From the NCBI GenBank assembly GCA_930367215.1, contig OV884056.1, forward strand, positions 122,572,053 through 122,636,052: a DNA stretch of 64,000 nt, read 5' to 3'. The DNA comes from Pollenia angustigena. Its lineage: Eukaryota; Arthropoda; Insecta; Diptera; Polleniidae. Positions 32,049-43,428 of this stretch are shown here, in pieces. Position 1 is the first letter of the stretch, and each line of letters opens with the position of its first letter. Below the pieces are notes generated by a model, which did no database searches, was not told the DNA's origin, and was given only the letters and a program-made list of their open reading frames with translations. Position numbers and translations under genes: made by a program.

Positions 32049-32349
32049 CGAGAATCTGATAGGATTCGTAATGGGGATGGCCTGGCTGCGCGAGGGGAGA
32101 CTGGCTGCTAACCGCACGTAGGGCGGATTTGGTTTAAGACGGATTTCTCTCGGGGTTGGTCCTTTACCTTCTTTTCTTTCCTTTCTTTTCTACCTATCTT
32201 TCGCATCTGTCTTATGCTTTTGCTGCTTATTTCATCTACTTTATACCTTCTTAGCTATCTCTAATTAAGGCGTCACAATGGACCATATTGGTCTCTGGGT
32301 GAAGGTGTGAAGGAAACTTCACACCGGCCTTTCTACCTACCTACCTACC
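32049..32349 (+). mobile_element. Short retroposon with CTAC tail inserted in BEL integrase (unit 1)
   Basis: 301 bp bounded by a perfect 16-bp target duplication, TTATCGAAAAAAAACT (32033-32048 and 32350-32365). It ends in CTACCTACCTACC. It is GC-richer than its surroundings. A long target duplication and a simple-repeat tail indicate a 5'-truncated non-LTR element or a SINE. No coding motif remains. Confidence 0.85.
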
Positions 32350-32891
32350 TTATCGAAAAAAAACTTCAAAATCAAATAATGGCCGCTGTATCTTTTTGTC
32401 TGTTTGTCTTCGAAGGCGATTTACCTTGAAGCTGTTAGCGACCTGTCTGCACCTTTCTAGCAGCTTTGGCTCATTTCATCGCCCGTTGCGGCTGCCCAAG
32501 CTGCGTGTATTCTGACAACGGCGCCGAAAAATCGATGCAGACTTCGCCAAAAACGTGAAAGAGTTTCGTTACACGGATGTCGAGAAGTATGGCCAGCATC
32601 TAAGATGACACTTTATCCTGGCTGCAGCACCTCAATGGGAGGATTATGGGAGGCAGGGATAAAGTGTATGAAAATGCAATTAAAAAAGTCAGCTGGTCAA
32701 TTAAAGTATACGTTTGAGGAGTTCTCTACCATTCTGGCAAAGATAGAGGCGTGTCTCAACTCACGCCCTCTTGGCCCAATGTCCGAAAACATTGAAGACT
32801 TGTCTGCGCTTTCTCCAGCCCATTTTGTGATAGGAATGCCCATGCTTTCCCCTGCTGAACCTGAAGAGCTGGCTTCACCTCTAATGCCCAT

Positions 32892-33170
32892 AATTTCAAC
32901 AAATCTGGTCGTGTTCGTACCTAACAGTTATCTTTACCTATGCGGTAAAACTAGCTTGGTAATTTCAACGTTAAATTTACCTACGTGTTTTTTCCTTTAA
33001 ATTTTCTTTAAAAATATGGCAACATTTGTGTTTTTATAATTTTTTGAATTAACTGTCACAAATGGATGGTGTAAAATACACTACAGTTTAATCAGTAGAT
33101 AAGACATACGTATTAAAATTGTGAAAAATTCGTTAAACCATAGAGCTAGATATCTATTTGTAGAAATTAC
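32892..33170. mobile_element. MITE D inserted in BEL pol (unit 1)
   Basis: Inverted ends TAATTTCAACAAAT and ATTTGTAGAAATTA (13 of 14 match). Flanks GCCCATAA and GGGCATAA look like an 8-bp target duplication. It splits the codons of an LMP-ISLVNRW junction that is continuous in the related BEL element. Confidence 0.72.
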
Positions 33171-33543
33171 GGGCATAAGTCTGGTTAATCGGTGGCGTAA
33201 ATTAAAGGCCTTACCGCAGGAATTCTGTCGTCGGTGGAAGCAAGAATATTTAAAAGAGTTAAATAAGCGCAATAAATGCCAGCACCCTCAGGTAGACTTG
33301 AAGAAGGGCGATCTTGTGGTTCTAAAAGGCGAACCAGGTCGCCCCACTGAATAGCGTTTTAGGCGTACTGTTTGAATTGATCGCAAGGTGATGAATGATG
33401 GCAAGGTGCGAGTAGACGACCTTAAAACGCAAAATGGCGTAATCACTCGGCCGACCCACTGATTAGTTCTTTTACCTAACGAGCGCCAATAAAACTTTTA
33501 TTAAACTTAAGCCCCGAAATCACGTTTCCAGATCCAGATCGTC

Positions 33544-33744
33544 ATGGCCGGAGAGTTCAACGATAACTATAAGTGCCCCCTGGATAACAAGTTAAAAATA
33601 CTCCATGGGCCGGAGCGAAAACATTTCGAGGTCGAGCTAGCGATAGAAGACAGGTCGTATGGTTGTTGCCCAATTGTCAACGTTCGGCGATATTATCGCG
33701 CTGAGACAGATGATAGGTCGGCCGAACGGCGCACAGTGGGGTGA
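33544..33744 (+). other. Unidentified small ORF downstream of BEL pol relic (unit 1)
   Basis: A 66-residue open frame beginning MAGEFNDNYKCPLDNKLKIL. It lies about 85 bp after the end of pol, has higher GC than the surroundings and is identical in the second unit. I do not recognise it. It could be a truncated remnant of a third BEL ORF or of another element. Confidence 0.35.
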
Positions 33745-34255
33745 ATGGTATTGAAAGTGGCGATTAATTCATAGAAGTCGTAATTTTAAAATGTTGTTAT
33801 TTTTTATTGTTGGATATTAATTAATACACAAAAAACCATCATTTAAAAAAAAATTGCTTAGAAGCATTTTTTGAACCTTTTATGTGCTGTTTTCTTTTTT
33901 GGAAAAAGTTTTCTTATTTGACTATTTTGCTGTAATTTGAATGAATAAGGATAAATTAGTAAATTAAATTGTAAATTAGAGCATAATGTATGTGCTTTCA
34001 GATAAAATGTTTTTTTTTTTGTTAAAAAAGAATAAATATTTATTATGTATTATATTTGCAAAATTTTAACATAAAATCCGTCTCTTTTCTCAAAAATCCA
34101 TAACACCACAAATTTAACTCAAAAATCCATAACACCACAAATTTAACTCAAAATAGTCACATTAGAAAATATTAATTTGTATTTATAAATATTCATAAAC
34201 AGAAAACAAACATTTCAGAAAGTAAACATAAAAAAAACTTAAAAGGCTTTTTTAT

Positions 34256-34645
34256 TTACTTCATTTCATAAACTTCATAAGAATTATTTACTTCATAATC
34301 ATAATTAACTTCATAATCATCATTATCTTCATAATCATCATTAAAATAGTCTTTATCATCGTCATCATGATCTTTTTCACTGTGGGGAAGAATATTCTCC
34401 AATGCAGACTTTGGTATTTCCTCCATTTTCTGTTTACAACTATTTCTCATACTTGAAATGAATGGATCAGAACTTAAAAGAAATCGATTGAACACGTCTT
34501 CTATGGTATTTTTCCTACTCCATTTACGCGAAAATATAACTTTTCAAGTATGTGCTTCTTGAGATTCTTCAGCTTTAGTGGCCAACTAATAGGCAATGGG
34601 GAAAGCGATATCATTTCTGGCTCGTGAATAAAGTATTTAAGAAGA
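34256..34645 (-). pseudogene. Relic of an unidentified repeated ORF family (unit 1)
   Basis: The minus strand encodes TIEDVFNRFLLSSDPFISSM after an upstream out-of-frame part related to LVDLSEEAQE (seen at 34570-34640). The C-terminal part is acidic, with repeated DDYE. The same pattern occurs in the longer relic at 63112-63707 (NEDLFNMLLATSDPFISSIR). Multi-copy occurrence among mobile DNA suggests a transposon-borne gene of unknown function. It has frameshifts and cannot be functional as read. Confidence 0.55.
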
Positions 34646-36953
34646 GTATATATATCAGATTTAAAATGAGTTAAAAATATATAAACTAAGCTAAATTATT
34701 TATGCAATAAGCTTTAAGTAAATATGTATATATTTACTATTTACGAGATAATTTCTCGGTCGTCAGTGAAATTCAAACTTGTTATGTCAATGATTATATG
34801 TGAAAAATTCTATTCATTGTGAAGCTATCTTTTTGTGAGTGTTCTTGATTTAAAGTTACTCACACACCCACCTCTAATAAACATCACTCATTAGCTACAA
34901 TAACAACAAAATATAATAAAAACAACTAGTTTTTTTGTTTTGTTTGGCATAATTAAAATTGTGGATATTCAAATTGTGAAAAAAGAGATTGTGATAAAAT
35001 GAAATAAGGAAAAAAAGTAAAAGTGAACACTAAACCTACTAAACGAAAAAATAAGTGAGTTTTATTTTGGAAACAACCGGGCCACAGCAATAGCACCACT
35101 TGAGCCATAACAAAAATTCGGGTTGTTTTTCAGAACGACAAGTTTGTGTGCGAGAGACTCTTGACCTTCCACAACCAGCCAATACTTGAGGTTCGCAGAC
35201 ATCATGCCTACCGTCATCAAGAACCAGCATACACCATAAGCACAGGTAACCCATTATCACCCAAACATTTGGTCCTTCGAACCGGTATTTAATGCGGACA
35301 TTTCAAAAATGTACCGACATATTTTGGTAACTCCCACACATAGGCCCTTTCAAAAAATTGTTTTCTGTAGTAGTGACATTGGGAAATTGCTGATTACCAA
35401 CTGAAAACGGTGCCTTTTGTGTAAATTGTGCCCCATATTTGGCACTTAGAACAGTGATGTCAAAAATGAAAATTGTGGTTGTATTGCTTTATATTAGTAT
35501 TATTGAATAAAGAGACAAGAATTCTTAATAAAATTAAAAAAATACGTAAGCATCCGCCACATCTGCACTCGTCGCTTGAGCGTAAGAATGTGTGTGATTT
35601 TTGAGCACTTGTTAAATTCTTAATTTTAATCGCTCGACAAAAAAAAAAAAACAGCGAAAAAGTGAGGGATTCGCTGGAATGCGGCAGAAGATGTGTTTTT
35701 CTTTGCATATGAAAAGATAACACTTAAAACCTCATATACCAAAACAGAGGTTCTTTCTGCCACCGCTCGGCTGTACGATCCAGCAGGTTGGTTGGCTCCT
35801 GTGGTAGTTATAGCAAAAATTGTGATGCCGCAGATGTGGCTCGATAAGATCGAGTGGGACGAGGCTATCAAACCAGTGGCTCTGCAGAAATGGCAGACTT
35901 TTGTTGCGAATTATGCGGATATTGAAAAAATAAAGCTTCCACGTTGGGTTCAATATTCGCCTGGCTGTAGTATATAATTTCACAGGTTCTGTGACTCGCC
36001 TGAGTTGGCATATGCGGCTACAATATATATAAGGGTACAGCGCGAAAATAAAATTTTGACAAGTCTGCTCACGTGTAAACCTAAAGTGGTATCAAAAAAG
36101 AGACCATCTTTACCTCGTTTGGAGTTACGTGGAGCAGTTCTTTTGGCAAATTTGGTTGACAGTGTGGTATCTTCCTTTCCAAGTCCCCCTTTTATTTGTG
36201 GTCCGATTCCACGATTGTTTTAGCTTGGCTTAGAAAACCACCATGTAGCTGGAAAACATTCGTGGCAAATATAGTGGTTAGAATATTAGAAAAAGTTGGG
36301 AATAAAAACTGGTGTCAATCCTGCCGATCTAGCAACCCGGGGACTGATCCCTGCGGAGTTGAAAGATAATAGGCTCTGAGGGGCTCAACTTGGAGCAGTG
36401 ACCTATAGGAGCAGCGGAGTTCGAGACTGCAGAAGAGTCGAAAGGAGATTAAGTTTTTGTTGTTAGATCGACTGATCAAGAAGATATACTAGACCGCTTT
36501 TCTAGTTTAGTTTCGAGTTGTTGCCTTGGCGAGTAAGAAAAGAAACAAAAATGTCTTTTATAGTTCGTTGAAGATCTCGGCAGTGAATTGAAGTTCGTGA
36601 GAAATAACTTATTTTACCTCTTGCAACAAATCTACTTCTCAAGGGAGTTAGTTCATCTGTCTAAAAGCAAGTAAGAAAATCGATTCACGCAGCTCCATGT
36701 TGACACTAACCCCTTTTGTGGATACAGACGACAGTATTCGATCTAATAGCCGCCTAAGCGCTAGTACTTGTTTATCCTACAACGAAAGGCATCCGATAAT
36801 GTTGGTGTATGGCAGAATTCGTTCAAACTTTAGTAATTCAAGAAGGCCTTCGGCTAGTTTTGAATGAAGAAGCGCTGTATCATTCGAGTGAAGAATGTGA
36901 TAAAAACAGTTGTGCGTAGTTGCAAAGTTTGTGTTCTTTATCGAAAAAAAACT

Positions 36954-37254
36954 CGAGAATCTGATAGGATTCGTAATGGGGATGGCCTGGCTGCGCGAGG
37001 GGAGACTGGCTGCTAACCGCACGTAGGGCGGATTTGGTTTAAGACGGATTTCTCTCGGGGTTGGTCCTTTACCTTCTTTTCTTTCCTTTCTTTTCTACCT
37101 ATCTTTCGCATCTGTCTTATGCTTTTGCTGCTTATTTCATCTACTTTATACCTTCTTAGCTATCTCTAATTAAGGCGTCACAATGGACCATATTGGTCTC
37201 TGGGTGAAGGTGTGAAGGAAACTTCACACCGGCCTTTCTACCTACCTACCTACC
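36954..37254 (+). mobile_element. Short retroposon with CTAC tail (unit 2)
   Basis: Duplicate of 32049-32349, flanked by the same 16-bp target duplication. It was copied as part of the tandem unit and is not an independent insertion. Confidence 0.85.
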
Positions 37255-37796
37255 TTATCGAAAAAAAACTTCAAAATCAAATAATGGCCGCTGTATCTTT
37301 TTGTCTGTTTGTCTTCGAAGGCGATTTACCTTGAAGCTGTTAGCGACCTGTCTGCACCTTTCTAGCAGCTTTGGCTCATTTCATCGCCCGTTGCGGCTGC
37401 CCAAGCTGCGTGTATTCTGACAACGGCGCCGAAAAATCGATGCAGACTTCGCCAAAAACGTGAAAGAGTTTCGTTACACGGATGTCGAGAAGTATGGCCA
37501 GCATCTAAGATGACACTTTATCCTGGCTGCAGCACCTCAATGGGAGGATTATGGGAGGCAGGGATAAAGTGTATGAAAATGCAATTAAAAAAGTCAGCTG
37601 GTCAATTAAAGTATACGTTTGAGGAGTTCTCTACCATTCTGGCAAAGATAGAGGCGTGTCTCAACTCACGCCCTCTTGGCCCAATGTCCGAAAACATTGA
37701 AGACTTGTCTGCGCTTTCTCCAGCCCATTTTGTGATAGGAATGCCCATGCTTTCCCCTGCTGAACCTGAAGAGCTGGCTTCACCTCTAATGCCCAT

Positions 37797-38075
37797 AATT
37801 TCAACAAATCTGGTCGTGTTCGTACCTAACAGTTATCTTTACCTATGCGGTAAAACTAGCTTGGTAATTTCAACGTTAAATTTACCTACGTGTTTTTTCC
37901 TTTAAATTTTCTTTAAAAATATGGCAACATTTGTGTTTTTATAATTTTTTGAATTAACTGTCACAAATGGATGGTGTAAAATACACTACAGTTTAATCAG
38001 TAGATAAGACATACGTATTAAAATTGTGAAAAATTCGTTAAACCATAGAGCTAGATATCTATTTGTAGAAATTAC
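37797..38075. mobile_element. MITE D (unit 2)
   Basis: Duplicate of 32892-33170, copied with the tandem unit. Confidence 0.72.
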
Positions 38076-38448
38076 GGGCATAAGTCTGGTTAATCGGTGG
38101 CGTAAATTAAAGGCCTTACCGCAGGAATTCTGTCGTCGGTGGAAGCAAGAATATTTAAAAGAGTTAAATAAGCGCAATAAATGCCAGCACCCTCAGGTAG
38201 ACTTGAAGAAGGGCGATCTTGTGGTTCTAAAAGGCGAACCAGGTCGCCCCACTGAATAGCGTTTTAGGCGTACTGTTTGAATTGATCGCAAGGTGATGAA
38301 TGATGGCAAGGTGCGAGTAGACGACCTTAAAACGCAAAATGGCGTAATCACTCGGCCGACCCACTGATTAGTTCTTTTACCTAACGATCGCCAATAAAAC
38401 TTTTATTAAACTTAAGCCCCGAAATCACGTTTCCAGATCCAGATCGTC

Positions 38449-38649
38449 ATGGCCGGAGAGTTCAACGATAACTATAAGTGCCCCCTGGATAACAAGTTAA
38501 AAATACTCCATGGGCCGGAGCGAAAACATTTCGAGGTCGAGCTAGCGATAGAAGACAGGTCGTATGGTTGTTGCCCAATTGTCAACGTTCGGCGATATTA
38601 TCGCGCTGAGACAGATGATAGGTCGGCCGAACGGCGCACAGTGGGGTGA
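38449..38649 (+). other. Unidentified small ORF (unit 2)
   Basis: Same 66-residue open frame as at 33544-33744. No family recognised. Confidence 0.35.
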
Positions 38650-39161
38650 ATGGTATTGAAAGTGGCGATTAATTCATAGAAGTCGTAATTTTAAAATGTT
38701 GTTATTTTTTATTGTTGGATATTAATTAATACACAAAAAACCATCATTTAAAAAAAAATTGCTTAGAAGCATTTTTTGAACCTTTTATGTGCTGTTTTCT
38801 TTTTTGGAAAAAGTTTTCTTATTTGACTATTTTGCTGTAATTTGAATGAATAAGGATAAATTAGTAAATTAAATTGTAAATTAGAGCATAATGTATGTGC
38901 TTTCAGATAAAATGTTTTTTTTTTTTGTTAAAAAAGAATAAATATTTATTATGTATTATATTTGCAAAATTTTAACATAAAATCCGTCTCTTTTCTCAAA
39001 AATCCATAACACCACAAATTTAACTCAAAAATCCATAACACCACAAATTTAACTCAAAATAGTCACATTAGAAAATATTAATTTGTATTTATAAATATTC
39101 ATAAACAGAAAACAAACATTTCAGAAAGTAAACATAAAAAAAACTTAAAAGGCTTTTTTAT

Positions 39162-39551
39162 TTACTTCATTTCATAAACTTCATAAGAATTATTTACTTC
39201 ATAATCATAATTAACTTCATAATCATCATTATCTTCATAATCATCATTAAAATAGTCTTTATCATCGTCATCATGATCTTTTTCACTGTGGGGAAGAATA
39301 TTCTCCAATGCAGACTTTGGTATTTCCTCCATTTTCTGTTTACAACTATTTCTCATACTTGAAATGAATGGATCAGAACTTAAAAGAAATCGATTGAACA
39401 CGTCTTCTATGGTATTTTTCCTACTCCATTTACGCGAAAATATAACTTTTCAAGTATGTGCTTCTTGAGATTCTTCAGCTTTAGTGGCCAACTAATAGGC
39501 AATGGGGAAAGCGATATCATTTCTGGCTCGTGAATAAAGTATTTAAGAAGA
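39162..39551 (-). pseudogene. Relic of the unidentified repeated ORF family (unit 2)
   Basis: Duplicate of 34256-34645. Confidence 0.55.
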
Positions 39552-39851
39552 GTATATATATCAGATTTAAAATGAGTTAAAAATATATAAACTAAGCTAA
39601 ATTATTTATGCAATAAGCTTTAAGTAAATATGTATATATTTACTATTTACGAGATAATTTCTCGGTCGTCAGTGAAATTCAAACTTGTTATGTCAATGAT
39701 TATATGTGAAAAATTCTATTCATTGTGAAGCTATCTTTTTGTGAGTGTTCTTGATTTAAAGTTACTCACACACCCACCTCTAATAAACATCACTCATAAG
39801 CTACAATAACAACAAAATATAATAAAAACAACTAGTTTTTTTGTTTGTTTG

Positions 39852-40494
39852 ATTCACATTGATTTTTAGCAACTGGAGTTCTCTCACAGAAACCTTCATA
39901 ACTAAAAATCGCACAAATGCGCAAATAGGCATTTTTGGATTTATTAGCTAAAATCTCATATTTTCAGAGCATAAAAGCATTTTTCCTGCACTCATCCGCA
40001 AAGTTGTTGAAACTCCATGTATATATCAAAAATACCACATTTCTAGAGCAATTTGATTTTTTTTTAATATTTCTTAAACATTTATCTAAACAAAAAATAA
40101 TTTTTTATATGCTTATATTCCTGAAGTTAAAAGTTCCATTATAAAACTTTTACTTATAGAATTTTGAATAGAAAAGGCTTCATTACAAATGTTGATAGTC
40201 TAAATGCTGAATCCCCTACAAGAAAATCGGGAACTTCTTTTCCTTCGAAGACTTGTTTATGTCGATTAAATACTTCATGAGTCTCATGCAATAGTTTTGA
40301 CTTCGACGCTTCAAATATTGATGAGTCATTGCTTTTTCCTGGAGCAGCTATATTTATGTACGTAAGTAGTATGTTTATGTTCCTTCAGCGGCACTTTCGG
40401 CATACAAAAAGTTGGAGCATGACTACGCTACACGACATTTAAGTTCATCGATTGGTATGCTACACTGAACCATTCTTTTCTTTAATTTATTATT
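39852..40494. other. Spacer after the tandem duplication
   Basis: AT-rich. No recognised feature. Confidence 0.4.
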
Positions 40495-41000
40495 GTTGTC
40501 TGATTATTTAAAACATAAACCACAAGCTTTTTTCCATATGTTTCAGAGGTATACTCGATTGTAATCTGGCAGCTCTGTTTATCTAAGTCATTAACCACAA
40601 GCTTTTTCCATATATTGTAGAAGTATATTTAAATGTAATCTGACAGTTCTGTTTATCTTAGCCATAAGCCAAAACTTCTATTCCATAGGTTTTCTGATCT
40701 GACAGCACTGCTTAAAGATGAAACTTTTCAATCTGATAGTTCTCTTTTTATGTCCTATGACCATCTGTTTATCCAAGTCATAAGCCACAAGCTCTAGGCC
40801 ACAAGATTTTTGATCTAACAGCAGAAAAAAGATGAAACTTTAAATCTGACAATTCTGATTTTATGTTCTATAGCCGTCTGTTTATCTTATTCATAAGCCG
40901 CAAAATGTTGCCCTACACCAACACTACTATAACTAAACAGTTGAAACTTTTCAAAGTGATTATAAATTCGGTTTTTTATTTATATATTCGTCTGTTTATC
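40495..41000. repeat. Degenerate tandem repeat, period roughly 100 bp
   Basis: Words CTGTTTATCTAAGTCAT, AACCACAAGCTTTTT and AATCTGACAGTTCT recur in order about five times with heavy divergence (for example 40505, 40576, 40643, 40765, 40878). Confidence 0.65.
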
Positions 41001-41309
41001 GAAGTCATGGTCCGCGAGCTGTGCTTCAAATGTATTTATTTATGAATTTTTGTATTGAAAATGTTTCATAAATGTCAGACATAAAACCTTATAGTAACTT
41101 TTATGTTTGAAAAAGTATAAAGTGCAAATGATAATCTGCTTAGCTTCTTTAAGAAATAAAAAGTTCAATCTGAAATTCAGATTACAAACTAATGGCAGTT
41201 TTTTTCTAATATTTCATCGCTAACATGTATATGTGTGTGTGTGTGTATCGGTTATGAATTTGTGGTTCTTTGAGATGATTAGAATATAATGTTTATTTAA
41301 TTGTTTATA

Positions 41310-42027
41310 CAGTAGTTTTCCTGTTTAACGAACCTTCGATTCTGCGAACATCGCATGTAACGAACACATAAGTTTGCTCCATTGAGTACCTTATATAGCG
41401 AACAAAAATAATTTTTTTGTGCTCAATTTATCGAACAAATAAGATTCATAATTTTAGTTTACAAAAGCATAATGTGAAGTAATTTCTAAGTAAAAACAAA
41501 GTAAATTGCAAAAATTACCGCTATTTTAAGTTTTGTTTATGTAGCATTTTTGCTTGATTATGCTGCAATGATCAGTTACGCATATTCTTTCGATCATGAA
41601 AAACATTTGATGCAACAAATAAAACATATTGATGCTGTCAAAAGTTTCGAAATTTGTATTCAAAGGGCTCAACAACATAAGGTTAATTTCAACTTTATTG
41701 CTTTTAAGAGCACTTAAGGAAGATGCCACAAAACAAAATTTTTTTTTTCCAAAAAACAAACATTATTCAAAAAATGTTTCAAGGAAATTGAAAATGAATT
41801 TGAGCTAATTTTTCATTTAAATTATTTTAGGTTTTATATTTCTAGTGTAATGAATTGTAACTTCTTTAGTTTTTTTTTAATATATCATACAGATCTCAAA
41901 ACATATTTCCAAATAAACGACAAATAATACAGTTCTAATTATTTATTAATTCATAACATGGGTAATAGACATAAGTATGGCATATAACGAACTTTTCAGT
42001 TTAACGAACAGGCCTGACAAAGTACTG
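41310..42027. mobile_element. pogo/Tigger-like non-autonomous element
   Basis: It starts CAGTAGTTTTCCTGTTTAAC and ends AAAGTACTG, flanked by TA on both sides. TTAACGAAC motifs and variants repeat near both ends, as in pogo/Tigger termini. No CENP-B-type transposase is readable in the 718 bp. Confidence 0.6.
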
Positions 42028-42195
42028 TACTTATTTAATAAATAATAATTAAAAATAAGTTTTTACGATATATTGTTAATATGTTAATTCTTAGTGATGG
42101 ATAATTAGTCCATAATTTTTCCCCCTTAACTATAAAAAGTTCTCCCCCTGTAACCATATCATCCTTGGTTAAGTATATTTATTCTTCGAATGATC

Positions 42196-42236
42196 TATAA
42201 ATGTTATCACTCTTGTTTTAAACATTCAACTATTCA
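42196..42236 (+). promoter_or_regulatory. Possible core promoter of the zinc-finger ORF
   Basis: TATAAA at 42196-42201 is followed 32 nt later by an initiator-like TTCAAC (A at 42228), with TCAGTT at 42234-42239. Spacing suits the first initiator. Purely motif-based. Confidence 0.3.
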
Positions 42237-42277
42237 GTTAATTGTGCTCTGTGAAAAAAAATATATATAAAAGAAAA

Positions 42278-42532
42278 ATGCCAAACTTTAATTGTGAAAC
42301 TTGTGGAAAAGTTTATACTAAAAATTCTAATTTAAATCGTCATATAAGATTGCATCATGATAGACCATACACATCTACAAAGTGTACAACTTGCAATTTA
42401 CAATTTACAAGTCGTAAAGAACTCCTTACACATACACATTCAAGAAAGCATAAAGAGAATGTGGGAAAATCTCATAATTATTGCAGTACATGTAAGGAGT
42501 ACACTCAAAAACAAAGTGGGATTATCATCTGA
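42278..42532 (+). pseudogene. Small C2H2 zinc-finger ORF, frameshifted at the third finger
   Basis: 84 residues from the ATG at 42278. Finger 1 is CETCGKVYTKNSNLNRHIRLHH and is complete in its Cys and His ligands. Finger 2 is CTTCNLQFTSRKELLTHTHSRKH (five residues between the histidines). A third finger begins CSTCKEYTQ, but its second half (WDYHLRTNIHK) is in another frame, so a 1-nt shift near 42515 ends the protein early. The protein would bind nucleic acid. The family is not recognised. The ORF stands alone between a pogo-like element and other repeats, so it may be a mobile-element gene rather than a host gene. Confidence 0.55.
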
Positions 42533-42539
42533 GAACTAA

Positions 42540-43428
42540 TATTCACAAAATAAAGAACGCTACTCAAATTGATAATAACTTTTTCATTAAACAATTGCAA
42601 AATAAATTGTTTGAATAGGCAAATTTGTTTATAGGACCGATTTCAGACAAAAAATGTTTTGATTCTACAAATTTTTTGTTTGAATTAGAAAAATAATTTT
42701 TTCTGTGTAGCTTCTATGTCATGAAAAATGTTGTGCATAAGCGCCCTTCCCAAAATTGCGCGTCCATGATTGCCCAGGGTCCCAAAAAGGGTACACTTTC
42801 GAAAATTTGTCTTTATACACTGTGGTCCGACTTGCCCGATTATACGTTTTCGACTTGTTTTGTTTTAATTTTGATTGAATAAAGAAGTTTTTTGAAGTAC
42901 TAACAGTAATTTTGACTTAACTGCACAGTCTCCTTTGCACTATTTTTTGTGCAGATAAATGAAATGTGCTGTTAAATGTCTTAAAATATATGTATCTGCC
43001 TTAATTTTCTAGTACACAATTGTGATTACGTGAATAAAAGTGCAGCTTAAGTCAAGTGTTTAAAAAAAAAGAATAAAAAATTGGATATTTGTGTGAAAAA
43101 TTACCCACAATATTTTTTATGTGTGCAGCTAACTTTGATGTTTTATATGAAAATATTTTAAAGTTGCCCAAAAAATGATAATGATGATAAATAAATATAA
43201 AAGGCACGAAAACAAGAATTTTGAAGATTAATTACAGAAATATGTATTTTGGGCAATAAGGTCAAAATGCAGCTAACTTTGATTTTTTGTATGAAAATAA
43301 TTTTAAAATGCCAACAATGTTGGGCATTGATCTCAAATGTGCAGGTATAGAAAGTGCACTTAAAAAATAAACTTGTATGGGATCTTAAAGAAAAAAACCC
43401 AAAAATTTTGTGCATTTAAGTCAAGAGT
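42540..43428. other. Spacer with a short dispersed repeat
   Basis: GCAGCTAACTTTGAT followed by a TATGAAAATA stretch occurs at 43126 and 43269, with related GTGCAGCTTAAGTCAAG and GTGCATTTAAGTCAAGAG at 43043 and 43411. No gene is seen. Confidence 0.45.

Larger units (their letters stand above)
30788..33460 (+). pseudogene. BEL pol relic: RT end, RNase H, integrase, C-terminal domain (unit 1)
   Basis: Gag, protease and most of the RT are deleted. What remains starts with TKTEVLSATARLYDPAGWLAP, the RT-to-RNase H region. RNase H pieces follow (LPRLELRGAVLLANLVDS), then NPADLATRG-like sequence near 31415 and a broken zinc-binding segment. Integrase end motifs SMGGLWEAGIKCMKMQLKK and FEEFSTILAKIEACLNSRP lie at 32620-32770. 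The C-terminal domain ISLVNRWRKLKALPQEF lies at 33173-33354. Several frameshifts and stops are present. Two later insertions split it: a 301-bp retroposon at 32049 and a 280-bp MITE at 32892. It is closely related in plan, but not identical, to the intact BEL element. Confidence 0.9.
30042..34945 (+). repeat. 4.9-kb tandem duplication, unit 1
   Basis: Unit 1 of a direct tandem repeat. Corresponding positions are offset by 4904-4906 bp throughout. Only a handful of differences were noticed (A-run and T-run lengths near 30741 and 34020, one G/T at 33483, one T/A near 34892, one small indel at the right edge). The left breakpoint lies inside the BEL LTR and the right one in unrelated sequence, with little or no microhomology. 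Confidence 0.97.
35693..38365 (+). pseudogene. BEL pol relic (unit 2)
   Basis: Second copy of the relic at 30788-33460 with the same stops, frameshifts and nested insertions. Confidence 0.9.
34946..39851 (+). repeat. 4.9-kb tandem duplication, unit 2
   Basis: Head-to-tail copy of 30042-34945 carrying the same BEL relic, both nested insertions and the minus-strand ORF relic. Shared nested insertions show that the duplication happened after them. Confidence 0.97.
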
